Shown: positions 14,042 through 22,814, counted from the stretch's first letter. The stretch is 34,906 nt of DNA from Kofleriaceae bacterium (GCA_019912685.1 JAIOII010000791.1:1-34906), one strand, 5' to 3'. The notes: generated by a model not told the origin, from the sequence alone. Numbers and translations are program-made.

Positions 14042-14409
14042 CGTGCATCTCCGGGCCAAAGCGAAAAGCCATCGGGAAACCAGCGCGCGAGCACGTCCCT
14101 GGCGACCTCGGGGCACACCTTCTCGGCGTCCTTGCTGTCTGGCGTGACCCGTCCCTGCCGGGCCAGCGTCGCGTGCAGGTGATCCACCAGGAGCTGGTGC
14201 CGATGCGTTGTTCCACCTGGCTCCTCGGGCTCGGGCCTCATCGCCCGAACCAGGAACTCGACGGCACCGCACGCGCACGTCGGAAGCGCCACGACGGCGG
14301 TCGCGCTGTTCAACGTTCGCACCTCGATGCCGCGCAGCTCGACCGCGCGGGACTCCCGACACTCGACGCACCGAACTCCGATGCGATCGCCTTCGATCGA
14401 TTCGATCAT
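14038..14409 (-). CDS. Zinc-ribbon-like protein, first gene of the recombinase operon
   Basis: This 123-residue protein carries two cysteine pairs in the first 60 residues: VRCVEC (CxxC) and TCACGAVEF (CxC). They are spaced like a zinc ribbon of the beta type. The rest is helical with a His/Asp-rich stretch (THRHQLLVDHLHATLARQG) and a C-terminal CPEVARDVLARWFPDGF. No family is assigned. ATG 14409 follows an A/G-rich leader containing AAGGAAGGGG; the open frame upstream to 14520 overlaps the fibre gene and is unlikely. It heads the five-gene operon, 28 bases downstream of the fibre gene stop, so the operon may be read through from the prophage late transcript. Confidence 0.6.
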   Translation of the reverse strand: MIESIEGDRIGVRCVECRESRAVELRGIEVRTLNSATAVVALPTCACGAVEFLVRAMRPEPEEPGGTTHRHQLLVDHLHATLARQGRVTPDSKDAEKVCPEVARDVLARWFPDGFSLWPGDAR

Positions 14410-14430
14410 CCCCTTCCCCTCCTTCCCCTC

Positions 14431-14449
14431 GCCGTCTCTAGGCGACGGC
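14431..14449. repeat. Inverted repeat over the fibre gene stop codon
   Basis: GCCGTC and GACGGC (6-bp arms) flank a seven-base loop that contains the stop codon of the fibre gene. No T-run follows on either strand, so it is at most a weak, non-canonical terminator between the late genes and the recombinase operon. Confidence 0.3.
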
Positions 14450-16339
14450 CGTGTAGCGGCCCACCCAGCGTGAATGCTGGCCGGCTGCCACGAACTGCGT
14501 CGACCGGATCGTGAACCCATCCCGGTCGATGTGATCGATCAGCGGGTTTCCCTGGAAGTTACTCCCTCCGATCGTCAGGAGCGTGATCGACGACGGCGGG
14601 CCCAGGAAGCGGCTGCGCAGGTTCACCGAGTTGCCCATCGACACGTTGCGCCCCGTGGTCGCCGTGTTCGTGCCCTCGCAGCTCGCACGCCCCGAGTCGC
14701 TGATCTGCCCCATCACCTCCCAGCTCGCCGAGCTTGAGCCGCCGAGCCCGAGCCGCCACACCTTCGGCCACGACACGAACGGCGTGGCCCCGCTGTGGTA
14801 CCAGACCTGGAACGTGCCGCGCTCGAGCACCATCGCCACCGACTCGAGCGACGCGGCGTCCTTGTTCCACTCGTTGGTCGTGCGCTGCGCGTTGACCGTG
14901 AAGATCACGCCAAGGCCCGTGGCATACACCCGGAAGACAGAGTTGAGGCCCGCGCCGCGGCTCTCCCAGAGCGGAACGTACGCATCGCCTGACAGCTGCG
15001 GCTGACGGATCGTGCGGTGCCAGCCGGCCTGGCCGACGCTGTCCCGCGGGCGCACGTGGTCGGCCTCGAAGCCGCGCATGATCTCGTCGAGCACGGTCTC
15101 GGCGTTCTCCGCGGCGAAGCGGCCGTTGTCGTCGGCCACCTGGACGGCTCGCGCCGCATGCGCGCTCGTTACCTGGGTGAGGTGCGCGTTCAAGCCGGCC
15201 AGCAGGAGCCCGAGGGAGCCCTGCACGTTGCCCGTCGGGATCGGCAGGGGCGTGCCGGCAATGGGCTCGACGCCGACACGACGAGCTCCCGCCTGCCCGG
15301 CCGCCGCGATCGCGAGGTCGGAGACGATCTCCTCGAGCTGCGCCTGCACGGAGCCCGCCGCGATGTATGCGTGCGGCGTCGCTCGGATCGCGGTGGCTTC
15401 GTGCGCGGCAGTCGGCGCGGTCAGGTGCGCGTTGTGTTGGCCGAGGAGCTGCTGGAGCTGGCTGTCGACGGTTCCCGCCGCAAGCCCGGCCGGCGCGGCC
15501 GGGACACCGTCGGCGCCGATGCGCGACGCGCCTGCAGCTCCCGCCGTCGAGGACGCGAGCGCAGCGACCAGCTCGGTGACGACGCCCTGGACGTTCTGCT
15601 GCGTGAGGAACGCCGGCGGCGCGATGTCGACATGGTCTGCGCGATGGCGGTGTGTCGCGCCGGCGACGTGGCCGGTCAGGACGTCATCGACGGCGTCGAG
15701 GGCCGCTTGAACCGTCGGGCCAGCCGGATGCACGGTCTGCCACGCGCCCGGCTGCGCGCCGATCGCGTCGGCGGCAGACAGCACGAACGACTGGCGCCGG
15801 CTGGTGTCGATGTCCCCGGCGACGATGGCTGTCTGTCCGGGCCGCCGACGAACGTCGCACACCAGCACCAGGTCCACATCGATCGGCGGACGAGGTGCGG
15901 AACCTAGCGGTCCCTCGGGCCCCTGGACCACGACCACGTCAGCCGCCTCGTCACGACGGAAGTGGATGACCTGCGAGTTGCCATCGGTGCGCGGGTCGTA
16001 CTCGACGCGCGCGAAGCGCAAGAACACGCTGACCCAGCGCTCGTTTCCGGCGGCCGTGACCTCGGTCGGCGCGCCACTCGCGTCGATCGAGATGTCGACG
16101 GTCGTTGGCCCTCCGACGAAGAGCCGCCGGCCGTGCCGATCGTACGCACGTCCCGGCGCCGTCACGTCGATCGAGAGGTCCGCGACCGGCTGGTGAGGCA
16201 CCGCGACGGCCCCGTTGATGATCCCGAACACGCCGAGGTCGGACGCGAGGCGTCGATCGGCCTCCTCCACCTGGTCGAACGCCAGGTTCATCTCGCCATC
16301 GGTAACGAGCTCGTCGAAGTAGAACCTCACCCTGTCCAC
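14438..16339 (-). CDS. Phage tail-fibre-like protein with internal repeats
   Basis: This is a 633-residue protein. The N-terminus (RVRFYFDELVTDGEMNLAF) and a beta-rich segment up to about residue 190 (APGRAYDRHGRRLFVGG, GNERWVSVFLRFARVEY) look like a baseplate-attachment part. Residues ~250-400 contain at least two ~50-residue repeats with 'ARIG...VQ..L..LL..NAHLT..T.AH.A.A' (268-318, 348-398), likely a trimeric shaft. The C-terminal ~200 residues (from about 440) form a beta-rich globular domain that could bind a receptor. GTG 16339 has GAGGAGGT five bases upstream. Fibre is the best guess because it is the last large structural gene, but its direct neighbour is the gpF head gene, so a head fibre or decoration cannot be ruled out. 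Confidence 0.6.
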   Translation of the reverse strand: MDRVRFYFDELVTDGEMNLAFDQVEEADRRLASDLGVFGIINGAVAVPHQPVADLSIDVTAPGRAYDRHGRRLFVGGPTTVDISIDASGAPTEVTAAGNERWVSVFLRFARVEYDPRTDGNSQVIHFRRDEAADVVVVQGPEGPLGSAPRPPIDVDLVLVCDVRRRPGQTAIVAGDIDTSRRQSFVLSAADAIGAQPGAWQTVHPAGPTVQAALDAVDDVLTGHVAGATHRHRADHVDIAPPAFLTQQNVQGVVTELVAALASSTAGAAGASRIGADGVPAAPAGLAAGTVDSQLQQLLGQHNAHLTAPTAAHEATAIRATPHAYIAAGSVQAQLEEIVSDLAIAAAGQAGARRVGVEPIAGTPLPIPTGNVQGSLGLLLAGLNAHLTQVTSAHAARAVQVADDNGRFAAENAETVLDEIMRGFEADHVRPRDSVGQAGWHRTIRQPQLSGDAYVPLWESRGAGLNSVFRVYATGLGVIFTVNAQRTTNEWNKDAASLESVAMVLERGTFQVWYHSGATPFVSWPKVWRLGLGGSSSASWEVMGQISDSGRASCEGTNTATTGRNVSMGNSVNLRSRFLGPPSSITLLTIGGSNFQGNPLIDHIDRDGFTIRSTQFVAAGQHSRWVGRYTAVA

Positions 16340-16350
16340 TGGGACCTCCT

Positions 16351-17397
16351 CTAGAGAATTGGCACGGACGTGCTGCGGCAGAGTCCGTGGTACGGCGGCG
16401 GCCCGATACCGAGCCCCTCGAGCGCCGCGTCGTCGATGCGCGAATGGAACTCGCCGACGTCATCGCGCACGCCGCTGCCCGACCGCACGACGCCGGCGAG
16501 CTCGCGACGCCCGGTCGCGTGCTCGACGAAGAGCACACCGCCCTTCTGGCGCACCCACGGTGACGCGCGCTTCACGTCATCCGGATCGGACAGCCGTTCC
16601 ACGCGATCGAAGCCGGCGAGCGAGGCCCGCACGGTGAACACCTTGCCGTGAAGGAATCGGCACACCAGCGTGGTCGCCTCGTCGAGGACGGCCTGGACGC
16701 GATAGCGCTCGACGCCGGCCTCCGCGTACGACGAGACCTGCGCGAACGAGCGCGCGCGCCCGACGAACGCCCCAGCGACGACCTCCCAGTAGAAGCGCGA
16801 GCGACCGGTGAGCGCACCCTCGGCTGCGGCGGCGAGCGCCTCGGCGATCTCGGTCCGCGTATGTCCCGCCTCGAGACCTGCCGCCACGATCTCCTTGGCA
16901 CGCACACCGAGCTCTTCGAGCCGACGTCCGTAGGCGTCCGTCACGAACAGCGCCTGCGAGCGGGTCACGTGCCGCACGATCCGCCGATCGAGCGCGTTCA
17001 TCTCGATGCCGATTGCCAGGCGATGGTGGCGACGGGAGACCGTGCGCGTGGCGCTCACGACCTCCATGGCGGCGTCGCCGAGCGGGGCATCAAGCCTCGA
17101 CGGCACCGCGCGAATGTGATGGCCGGCGCGGCGCATGGCCTCGGCCACGAGCTGTCGCCGCTCCGCAGCCGTCGTGCGTGGCCAGTCGACGTCGAGCACA
17201 GCGATCGCCTCGCGCACGGCGCGCCGCTCGTCGCCGGCGGCGACTGCGCGCAGCCGCGCCGCGAGCGCGGTCACGGCGCGATCGAAGCCCGCGGGCGTCG
17301 AGAGGTCGAGCACCTTGGCGAGAGGAGCACCGAGCACGTAGGCCAGGAGCTCGTCGGCTGCTCCGCGCCCGTCGAGGATGTCACCGGGGATTGTCAT
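16351..17397 (-). CDS. Phage head morphogenesis protein (Mu gpF / SPP1 gp7-like)
   Basis: The 348-residue protein ends with the diagnostic C-terminal module of the gpF/gp7 family: RYRVQAVLDEATTLVCRFLHGKVF (here seen as VLDEATTLVCRFLHGK) and, at the very end, PPYHGLCRSTSVPIL, matching 'PPfH..CRt...P'. The His and Cys are conserved. The first 200 residues are helical. The family is a minor head protein interacting with portal and scaffold. ATG 17397 lies within the portal gene's 3' end (17-base overlap). It directly follows portal as in Mu-like phages, which supports both calls, but the pair is placed after the tail genes. Confidence 0.85.
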   Translation of the reverse strand: MTIPGDILDGRGAADELLAYVLGAPLAKVLDLSTPAGFDRAVTALAARLRAVAAGDERRAVREAIAVLDVDWPRTTAAERRQLVAEAMRRAGHHIRAVPSRLDAPLGDAAMEVVSATRTVSRRHHRLAIGIEMNALDRRIVRHVTRSQALFVTDAYGRRLEELGVRAKEIVAAGLEAGHTRTEIAEALAAAAEGALTGRSRFYWEVVAGAFVGRARSFAQVSSYAEAGVERYRVQAVLDEATTLVCRFLHGKVFTVRASLAGFDRVERLSDPDDVKRASPWVRQKGGVLFVEHATGRRELAGVVRSGSGVRDDVGEFHSRIDDAALEGLGIGPPPYHGLCRSTSVPIL

Positions 17398-19090
17398 TGC
17401 CGACCTCCGTTCCCTCCTCCAGGTATCGTCGCGCCAGATCGAGCCGCCGCTTTGCGAGCTTCTCTTCCTCAGCCGCGAGCTCGTTGCGCAGCGCGAGCAA
17501 CCGCTTGGCCTCGGTACCCAGGTCGCCCGCCACCGGCCCGCGCAGGTCCTGGACACCGTTCTGAACGCCGGCCAACGTGAGGGTGATGGGTCGCTTGGTC
17601 CAGTCGTCGCCGATCACCCGGAACTCGCGGTTGAAGATGTCACCTGCGAGATGACGGCCCTCCTCGGGCGTGAGCACGCCGACACGCACGAGACGCTCGA
17701 CCATCTCCGTCATGCGCTCCGGATCGCGCGCGATCGGCGCCTGCGAGCGGAACTTCCAGAAGCGGATCCCGAGCTCGTTCAGGAGGAGCTGAGTCATCCC
17801 GTGGTCGAACTCGTCGCGCTCGGGCTGGAAGACCTGCTCTTCGGCGAAGCGAAGCGCGGCGTCGGCGGTGGCTCGGTTCGATTCGCGGCCATCCCCACGG
17901 AGGATCCGCGGCAGCCGAAACGTGGCCCCGACCTTGTCGATGTTCCGCTCGTCGTAGAGCTGGAAGAGGCCGTCCTTCTGCTGAGCGTCCGTGAGCGGCC
18001 TGAGCTCGATCTTCGCCCGGTTCTCACCCGTACCCGGGCCGGTCTCCGCCTCGAGGATGAGGAGCTTGTGAAAGTTCTCCTTCCCCTTGAGCTGCTCGTC
18101 GACAAAACGTTCGATGCGAGGCACGGAGGAGTCCGCGAGACGCCCGCCCGAGACGAGGATGGCGAGCGGCGGGACGCTCTTGTTCGAGAAGTACGAGAGG
18201 TTCACCTCCTCCATCTCGCGACTTCCGAGCACGGAGAGGAGCGCGCCGATCCAGCGGGGAACGCCATACGGCGAGGCCGGCGCCGGCACGATGAAGTGCA
18301 ACATCTCGTTGGCGACGTCGTCGGTCGGATCGGCCGCGAGCAGCTCGTCGCGCGTCGCGAACACCCGGCCAGTCTTTCGCGAGACGACGCGCGGATCGCC
18401 GAGCTGCTTGAAGTACACGGCTGGCCCGCCCTCGACCTGGACGTAGCGCCGGAGCCGGCGCGGCGAGGTCGCGTCTTCGAGGCCGATCGCCGATGTGCGC
18501 ACGCGTTCTCGCACCTGCACCGGCATCTCGTCGCGGGGCAAGAGGCGGACCGAGTAGGACGGCACGAAGACGAAGCGAGCGATCTGCCCGGCGCCATTGC
18601 GCAGCACCTCCCAGTACGCGTTGCCCGTGACCTCCAGATCTTGCCGCGTGCGGCGGCGCAGGCCGATGAAGCTCACGTCGTAGCAGCAGGCCTCGAAGAA
18701 CGCATCGAGGCGCGCACGCTCGGCTCGGGCCGCACGCGAGAGGGTGGCGAGGGATGCGCTGACCTCGTCATCGCTCGGATCTGTCTCGTCTCCCCGGTAG
18801 GCGCGTTCGATCAGGAGCGCGTCCTTCACCTTGCGGGCGGCATCCTCGCTGGCGAAGTCGATCACCGGCTCGAGGCGGTGGCCGAAGCCATCGATGTTCG
18901 TCGCGTACGCGTCGACGTTCGGGCGCAGCGCGCTCGCGTGCTCGAAGAGCTCGGCCAGCGTGCGCGGATCATACGGCGGCTCGATGGCGCCCGTGCCGAC
19001 GAAGCCGTCCTCGCCGGGCGCATGACTCGCCGGTGCGTGCTCGACATCGCTGCCCAGGATCCGCGCCTTGACCAGCGTGAGCCGCCCCAT
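17381..19090 (-). CDS. Phage portal protein
   Basis: A portal protein of about 569 residues. Visible landmarks are RKTGRVFATRDELLAADPTD, NEMLHFIVPAPASPYGVPRW, LSYFSNKSVPPLAILVSGGR, RADAALRFAEEQVFQPERD-type segment (VFQPERDEFDHGMTQLLLNE) and the clip/wing region ending MVERLVRVGVLTPEEGRHL. These match PBSX-type/P2-type portals, the dodecameric channel of the head vertex. I place the start at ATG 19090, with GGAGGAG nine bases upstream; ATG 19138 is also open but would add a Glu-rich leader made of repeated Shine-Dalgarno-like codons and overlap gpI. The C-terminal tail is a Lys/Glu/Arg-rich helix. Its presence shows this is, or derives from, a phage with a head and not only a tailocin. Confidence 0.88.
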   Translation of the reverse strand: MGRLTLVKARILGSDVEHAPASHAPGEDGFVGTGAIEPPYDPRTLAELFEHASALRPNVDAYATNIDGFGHRLEPVIDFASEDAARKVKDALLIERAYRGDETDPSDDEVSASLATLSRAARAERARLDAFFEACCYDVSFIGLRRRTRQDLEVTGNAYWEVLRNGAGQIARFVFVPSYSVRLLPRDEMPVQVRERVRTSAIGLEDATSPRRLRRYVQVEGGPAVYFKQLGDPRVVSRKTGRVFATRDELLAADPTDDVANEMLHFIVPAPASPYGVPRWIGALLSVLGSREMEEVNLSYFSNKSVPPLAILVSGGRLADSSVPRIERFVDEQLKGKENFHKLLILEAETGPGTGENRAKIELRPLTDAQQKDGLFQLYDERNIDKVGATFRLPRILRGDGRESNRATADAALRFAEEQVFQPERDEFDHGMTQLLLNELGIRFWKFRSQAPIARDPERMTEMVERLVRVGVLTPEEGRHLAGDIFNREFRVIGDDWTKRPITLTLAGVQNGVQDLRGPVAGDLGTEAKRLLALRNELAAEEEKLAKRRLDLARRYLEEGTEVGNDNPR

Positions 19091-19127
19091 CGTCACCATC
19101 TCCTCCTCCGCCACCAACGCCTCCTCC

Positions 19128-19754
19128 TCACACGCCATGGAGCGCCGTGTTCCGTCCCAGGTGTCCGCGGCCGAGCTGCCATGCCACGGGCGGTGGTATG
19201 GGCTGCGGCTCGACGATCGATCGCAGGTGCGTGTGTGCCGGCTTCATGTACTCCACGAGCCAGCGCACCTGGCGACGCTCGTCATCTGTCAGGATCCGGT
19301 CCATCACCACGTCGAAGGCGTAGCGGTGGTAGCGCTCTCCCGAGCCCAGCCGGAAATCGCGCCCGAGGCGCGCGCGCCCGAGGCGCGCACCGACAGCCAG
19401 GTGAGGGACGACGCGCACCTCGAGCCGGGCGAAGAAGCGGAGGACCTGTTCGATGCCCTGTGCGGTCCCCTTGAGGCGGTACATGGCCACGAGCGCCGAC
19501 GCCAGCCGGCGCTTGCTGATTGCGTCAAGCGCGAAGGGGAACGGGTTGCCCAGGTCGGCGAGCAACAGATCGAGGTACGCCTCCGGCGCCCATCGCAGAT
19601 CGATGATGTCAAGCCACCGATCTTGCTCGGCGAGAAGCAGATCGATCGCGGCCTGGAGGCAACGAATGAAGGCGCGCAGGTCGCCGCTCGTGTCGGACCG
19701 GCGGAGGTGCGCCGGCAACATCTGCCACACCTCGAACACCCGCGACGCCGTCAT
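19128..19754 (-). CDS. Phage tail protein I (baseplate wedge, gpI-like)
   Basis: This is a 208-residue baseplate protein. SRVFEVWQMLPAHLRRSD, FLLAEQDRWLDIIDLR-like segment (LLLAEQDRWLDIIDLRWAPE), YLDLLLADLGNPFPF, LVAMYRLKGTAQGIEQVLRFF and the C-terminal FDVVMDRILTDDERRQVRWL then MKPAHTHL are the landmarks of the P2 gpI / TIGR02242 family. In the wedge it bridges gpJ to the tail fibres. ATG 19754 overlaps the gpJ stop (TGATG). Confidence 0.88.
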   Translation of the reverse strand: MTASRVFEVWQMLPAHLRRSDTSGDLRAFIRCLQAAIDLLLAEQDRWLDIIDLRWAPEAYLDLLLADLGNPFPFALDAISKRRLASALVAMYRLKGTAQGIEQVLRFFARLEVRVVPHLAVGARLGRARLGRDFRLGSGERYHRYAFDVVMDRILTDDERRQVRWLVEYMKPAHTHLRSIVEPQPIPPPVAWQLGRGHLGRNTALHGV

Positions 19755-21256
19755 CACAGGATCTCTCCCGTGTCCGCGCGGACGATCGTCACGTTCCCGA
19801 GCACCGGGAACTCGCGCGTGGCAAGACGCACGTCGCCGCCGTGGCCGTTCAGGAGGACGCCATGGGGAGGCTCGGCCAGCTTCCGGATCCCCGGCGTGTC
19901 GATGACGACGTTCGCGACCTGCGACCACGCGAGCTCACCGATCGGGTTCGCCTCGTGGTCCGGCAAGTAGAAGCCGAAGTCGATCTGCGGATTGGGCGAG
20001 CCGTCGGGCAGCGAGATGGCGAAGAACGAGGCCAGGCGCGCGCGCAGGAGCTCCGCGACCGCGCTCGGGTTGATTCCGGCGGTGAGGTAGACCTGCGCAG
20101 TCACATCGACGACCGAGTACACCGGCGCCTGCACCCGGGCCTGAAACGTGAGGGTGGACGGGTGGACGACGGTGACCTGGTGCAAGACCTCGTTGCGGAG
20201 CGTCTGGCTCGGTGGTCCCCCGCCGTTCGGAACGATGTAGAGGATGCCCGCGTTCTCCTCGATCGTCGGATCCTCGTTGCGAGTCAGCATGAGGGCGCGC
20301 GCCACCCCGGCGACCTGGCGGGCGTGGATCTCGAAGTCCTCGCGCGCCACCGTCCTGCCAGGGGCTCGAACGGCCTCAGGGATTCGCCGTCGCGCGTGCG
20401 CGATGGTCTCTCGATCGATCCCGCCGGCTGCCGGCTGCCGGTTGATCACGCGCAATGAGACCGGCCGGCCGACAGCGTCAAGCACCGTGGACTCGACGAC
20501 GCGCAGCGTGCCTGCCCGGACGTTGCCACTCGCGCCACCGCCGCTCTTGTACGTGAGGCTCAGGCGGCCCGTCGGCGGCACACCCTGGAGGCCGTCTCCG
20601 AATCGGAGTCTCGCTCTTCCGTCGTCGCCGACGTCGACCACCACGTGTCGATCGGTCGCGCTGGTGGCAAGGAACGACTCGACCGGTGTGAACGTGCCCT
20701 GCGACGTCGCGGCGACGAGCGAGCCGTCGACGAACGGTGACTGCTCGAGCCCGACGATGAGTCCGGGCGTGCCGGCGGTCTCGATCGCGACGCTGTGGGT
20801 CTGGCTATGCTCGCCCTGGGCGATCACCAGCGGCGGATCCTGACCGGCGCGCAGCAGCACGGGCGCGAGGAGCTGGAAACGCGCCGGGCGAGGCGCGTCG
20901 TCGGTGCGGACGATCGTGCCGGCGGGAATGGTCACGTCGGCCGTCGCGGGTCGGGGCAGGCTCAGCTCGAGCTCGACCGTCGCCGCGGCCGAGCCGAAGA
21001 GACGCTCGCCGACCAGCACCGCCGCTGCGGCGAGGGCGCGGCGCTGGGTCGCCGTGACGATGCGGGTCTCGCGGGCGAGCTGATCCTGGCGAAACAGGAT
21101 CACATCGCCCACGTAGGCCATCAGCTCGAGAAGCGTCGTCCCCAGCGAGGCGGCGTCCGGATCCCACCCGGGGATCTGTGCGCGCGCGAGCTCGAGCAAG
21201 CGAACACGCAGCCGATCGAAGTCCAAGTCGGTGTACTGCGCCGGCCGCGGGATCAC
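19754..21256 (-). CDS. Baseplate J-like protein (gpJ)
   Basis: This is a 500-residue protein starting IPRPAQYTDLDFDRL, with the helix TLLELMAYVGDVILFRQDQL near residue 45, then the beta-rich baseplate J domain (ATADVTIPAGTIVRTDD, RLRFGDGLQGVPPTGRLSLT) and the later AREDFEIHARQVAGVARAL motif, all typical of the P2 gpJ / Mu gp47 / T4 gp6 wedge family. GTG 21256 overlaps the gp25 gene stop (GTGA). The C-terminus ends in a short beta segment. The gp25-gpJ-gpI order is the standard wedge cassette of contractile tails. Confidence 0.92.
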   Translation of the reverse strand: MIPRPAQYTDLDFDRLRVRLLELARAQIPGWDPDAASLGTTLLELMAYVGDVILFRQDQLARETRIVTATQRRALAAAAVLVGERLFGSAAATVELELSLPRPATADVTIPAGTIVRTDDAPRPARFQLLAPVLLRAGQDPPLVIAQGEHSQTHSVAIETAGTPGLIVGLEQSPFVDGSLVAATSQGTFTPVESFLATSATDRHVVVDVGDDGRARLRFGDGLQGVPPTGRLSLTYKSGGGASGNVRAGTLRVVESTVLDAVGRPVSLRVINRQPAAGGIDRETIAHARRRIPEAVRAPGRTVAREDFEIHARQVAGVARALMLTRNEDPTIEENAGILYIVPNGGGPPSQTLRNEVLHQVTVVHPSTLTFQARVQAPVYSVVDVTAQVYLTAGINPSAVAELLRARLASFFAISLPDGSPNPQIDFGFYLPDHEANPIGELAWSQVANVVIDTPGIRKLAEPPHGVLLNGHGGDVRLATREFPVLGNVTIVRADTGEIL

Positions 21257-21582
21257 CGCGTCACCTCCACCGATCGGCCACCCAGCGAGACCCGCAGACC
21301 GATCGCCGTCTCGCCGGCGTCGAACGCGTCGACGTCGGCGACCACGCCGGGGAGCCAGGTCGCGAGCGCGTCCTCGCAGCGCACGCGGACGAGCTCGGCC
21401 TCGACGGCATCGAGCGGCCGATGACGGCACGCCTCGAGCGGCGTGCCAAAGGCCGTCCGCCAGGGCAGCTCGCCGGGCTCCGTGAGGAGCACGTGCTGCA
21501 CCTTGGCGCGCTCGAGGGCGGGGCCGGTCGCAACGACAACGTCGCGCTCGACCTGGAACGGAAGCGACAGCGACGTCTTCAT
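21253..21582 (-). CDS. Baseplate wedge protein gp25/gpW family
   Basis: A 109-residue protein with the GPW_gp25 layout: a beta hairpin (SLPFQVERDVVVATGPALE), AKVQHVLLTEPGELPWRTAF with the conserved GE(R/L)PWRP-like box, the FGTPLEACRHRPLD helix, a second helix VRVRCEDALATWLPGV and a C-terminal strand. It is the sheath-initiating wedge subunit of contractile tails. ATG 21582 overlaps the upstream gene's stop (ATGA). Confidence 0.9.
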   Translation of the reverse strand: MKTSLSLPFQVERDVVVATGPALERAKVQHVLLTEPGELPWRTAFGTPLEACRHRPLDAVEAELVRVRCEDALATWLPGVVADVDAFDAGETAIGLRVSLGGRSVEVTR

Positions 21583-22244
21583 GGCAGCGGGATCCGTCCA
21601 CGCACGTCTGCCAGCGCTTGCTCGAACGCCAGGAGGTCCTGCACCAGGGCGGCGCGGTCACGCGGGCTCGTGACCACCCATGGCGGCAGCGGCGGTCCAC
21701 CCGCGAGCCCGAGGACGATGCCGAGGATCGACAGGACCGCGCGCAGCGCCTCGAGCGGCGCGAGGACGTGCTCGGTCGCGGTGACCAGGTCGTCCTCGGC
21801 ACAGCCGGAGAGCTCTGCGAGCCGCAGATCGGCGAGCGTCCGTGCGCGCTCCTTCGCGCGCTCGATGCGCCGCGCCTGCGCGTCGAGAGCCTCGACGCGA
21901 CCGCGCGTCCGCCTCAGCTCCTCGATCACCGCGTCGATCAGCGAGACGACGGTCACCGGCACTGACGCCGGAGGCGCGAGCGGCGTCAGCGCGGCGGCGG
22001 CCTCGAGGAGCGCGGGAAGGCGCGCCACGATCTGCGTCGGGTCCGGAGGCACCGACAGCGCGTCCGGGATCGCGCGGAGGACATCGACCGCCTTCATGAC
22101 CGCGTCGAGCAGCCGGAAGAACGGCATGAGCGGGGCCAGCGCAGGCTGTGCGACGGCGCCCAGGTCGAACGCGACGAGCTCGCCCGCGCCCGGGAGGACC
22201 AGCCGGAACGGCAGTGGCGGTGGAGGAAGGTGCTCGCACGCCAT
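21579..22244 (-). CDS. Baseplate-region protein, unknown
   Basis: A 221-residue, Ala/Leu-rich, mostly helical protein. The first 40 residues are a Pro-rich segment with a beta-like LPFRLVLPGAGELVAF. Hydrophobic helices (LAPLMPFFRLLDAVMKAVDV) and a charged coiled-coil-like stretch (EELRRTRGRVEALDAQARR) follow. I recognise no family. It lies between the spike (gpV) and gp25, a slot that in related phages holds poorly characterised baseplate or spike-tip proteins. It is co-transcribed and ends in an ATGA overlap with gp25. Confidence 0.7.
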   Translation of the reverse strand: MACEHLPPPPLPFRLVLPGAGELVAFDLGAVAQPALAPLMPFFRLLDAVMKAVDVLRAIPDALSVPPDPTQIVARLPALLEAAAALTPLAPPASVPVTVVSLIDAVIEELRRTRGRVEALDAQARRIERAKERARTLADLRLAELSGCAEDDLVTATEHVLAPLEALRAVLSILGIVLGLAGGPPLPPWVVTSPRDRAALVQDLLAFEQALADVRGRIPLP

Positions 22245-22247
22245 GGC

Positions 22248-22814
22248 TCAGATCGGATCGATCCCGGGACGAACGCTGCGCCCGTTGAGGGTGAGCGCGA
22301 GCGACTCGATCGACAGCGGTCCCGTCGACTCGATGTGCAGGCCGCTCGTCGCCCGCAGCGTGACGCGATGAGTCTCCGCGTCGATCTCGAGCCCATCCCC
22401 GGTCACCCGATCGATGACGGCGAGGTGTCGGCGACCGGGACGCTCGTCGATCACGATCCGGAACGACGCGGTCGCCATCACGCGCACGTCCGGCGAGCCG
22501 CCCGCCTCCGCCGGGACCTCGCTCTCGCCGCCGGGCGCGCCCCAGTGCGCTGGCACGTAGAACGGCTGGTCGACGTCGCCCTGGTGGAAGAAGATCCCGA
22601 CCTCGGCGTCGAGCTCGGGGACGGCGAAGAACCCGCGGTCCTTGCCCCCGCCACCGACGGTGCCCAGCGGCCACGCCCAGCCGCTGGACGGCTCGAGCAG
22701 GCCGGGCACCATGACGCGGACACGGCCCAGGCCGTCTGGATCCTCGCGGTCCACGACGACGCCGACGTACATCCCGTATCGGGCGCTCTCCTCCACTCCC
22801 ATGACTCCTCTCAT
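22248..22814 (-). CDS. Baseplate assembly protein V (spike base)
   Basis: A 188-residue gpV/gp45-type protein. The first ~90 residues form the OB-fold: MYVGVVVDREDPDGLGRVRV (here YVGVVVDREDPDGLGRV), WAWPLGTVGGGGKDRGFFAV, GIFFHQGDVDQPFYVPAHWG. The rest (TGDGLEIDAETHRVTLRATS and similar short strands) is the start of the triple beta-helix needle. It caps the tail tube and punctures the envelope. ATG 22814 overlaps the gpD stop and has AGGAG upstream; a second ATG at 22802 is also possible. Confidence 0.9.
   Translation of the reverse strand: MRGVMGVEESARYGMYVGVVVDREDPDGLGRVRVMVPGLLEPSSGWAWPLGTVGGGGKDRGFFAVPELDAEVGIFFHQGDVDQPFYVPAHWGAPGGESEVPAEAGGSPDVRVMATASFRIVIDERPGRRHLAVIDRVTGDGLEIDAETHRVTLRATSGLHIESTGPLSIESLALTLNGRSVRPGIDPI

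Noticed and set aside
13807-14514. Plus-strand ORF across the recombinase operon
   Set aside because: No motif or ribosome-binding site; opposite a continuous chain of overlapping minus-strand genes.
17378-19474. Long plus-strand ORF opposite portal and gpI
   Set aside because: Low-complexity Arg/Glu/His-rich translation, no ribosome-binding site; opposite strand has clear homology motifs.
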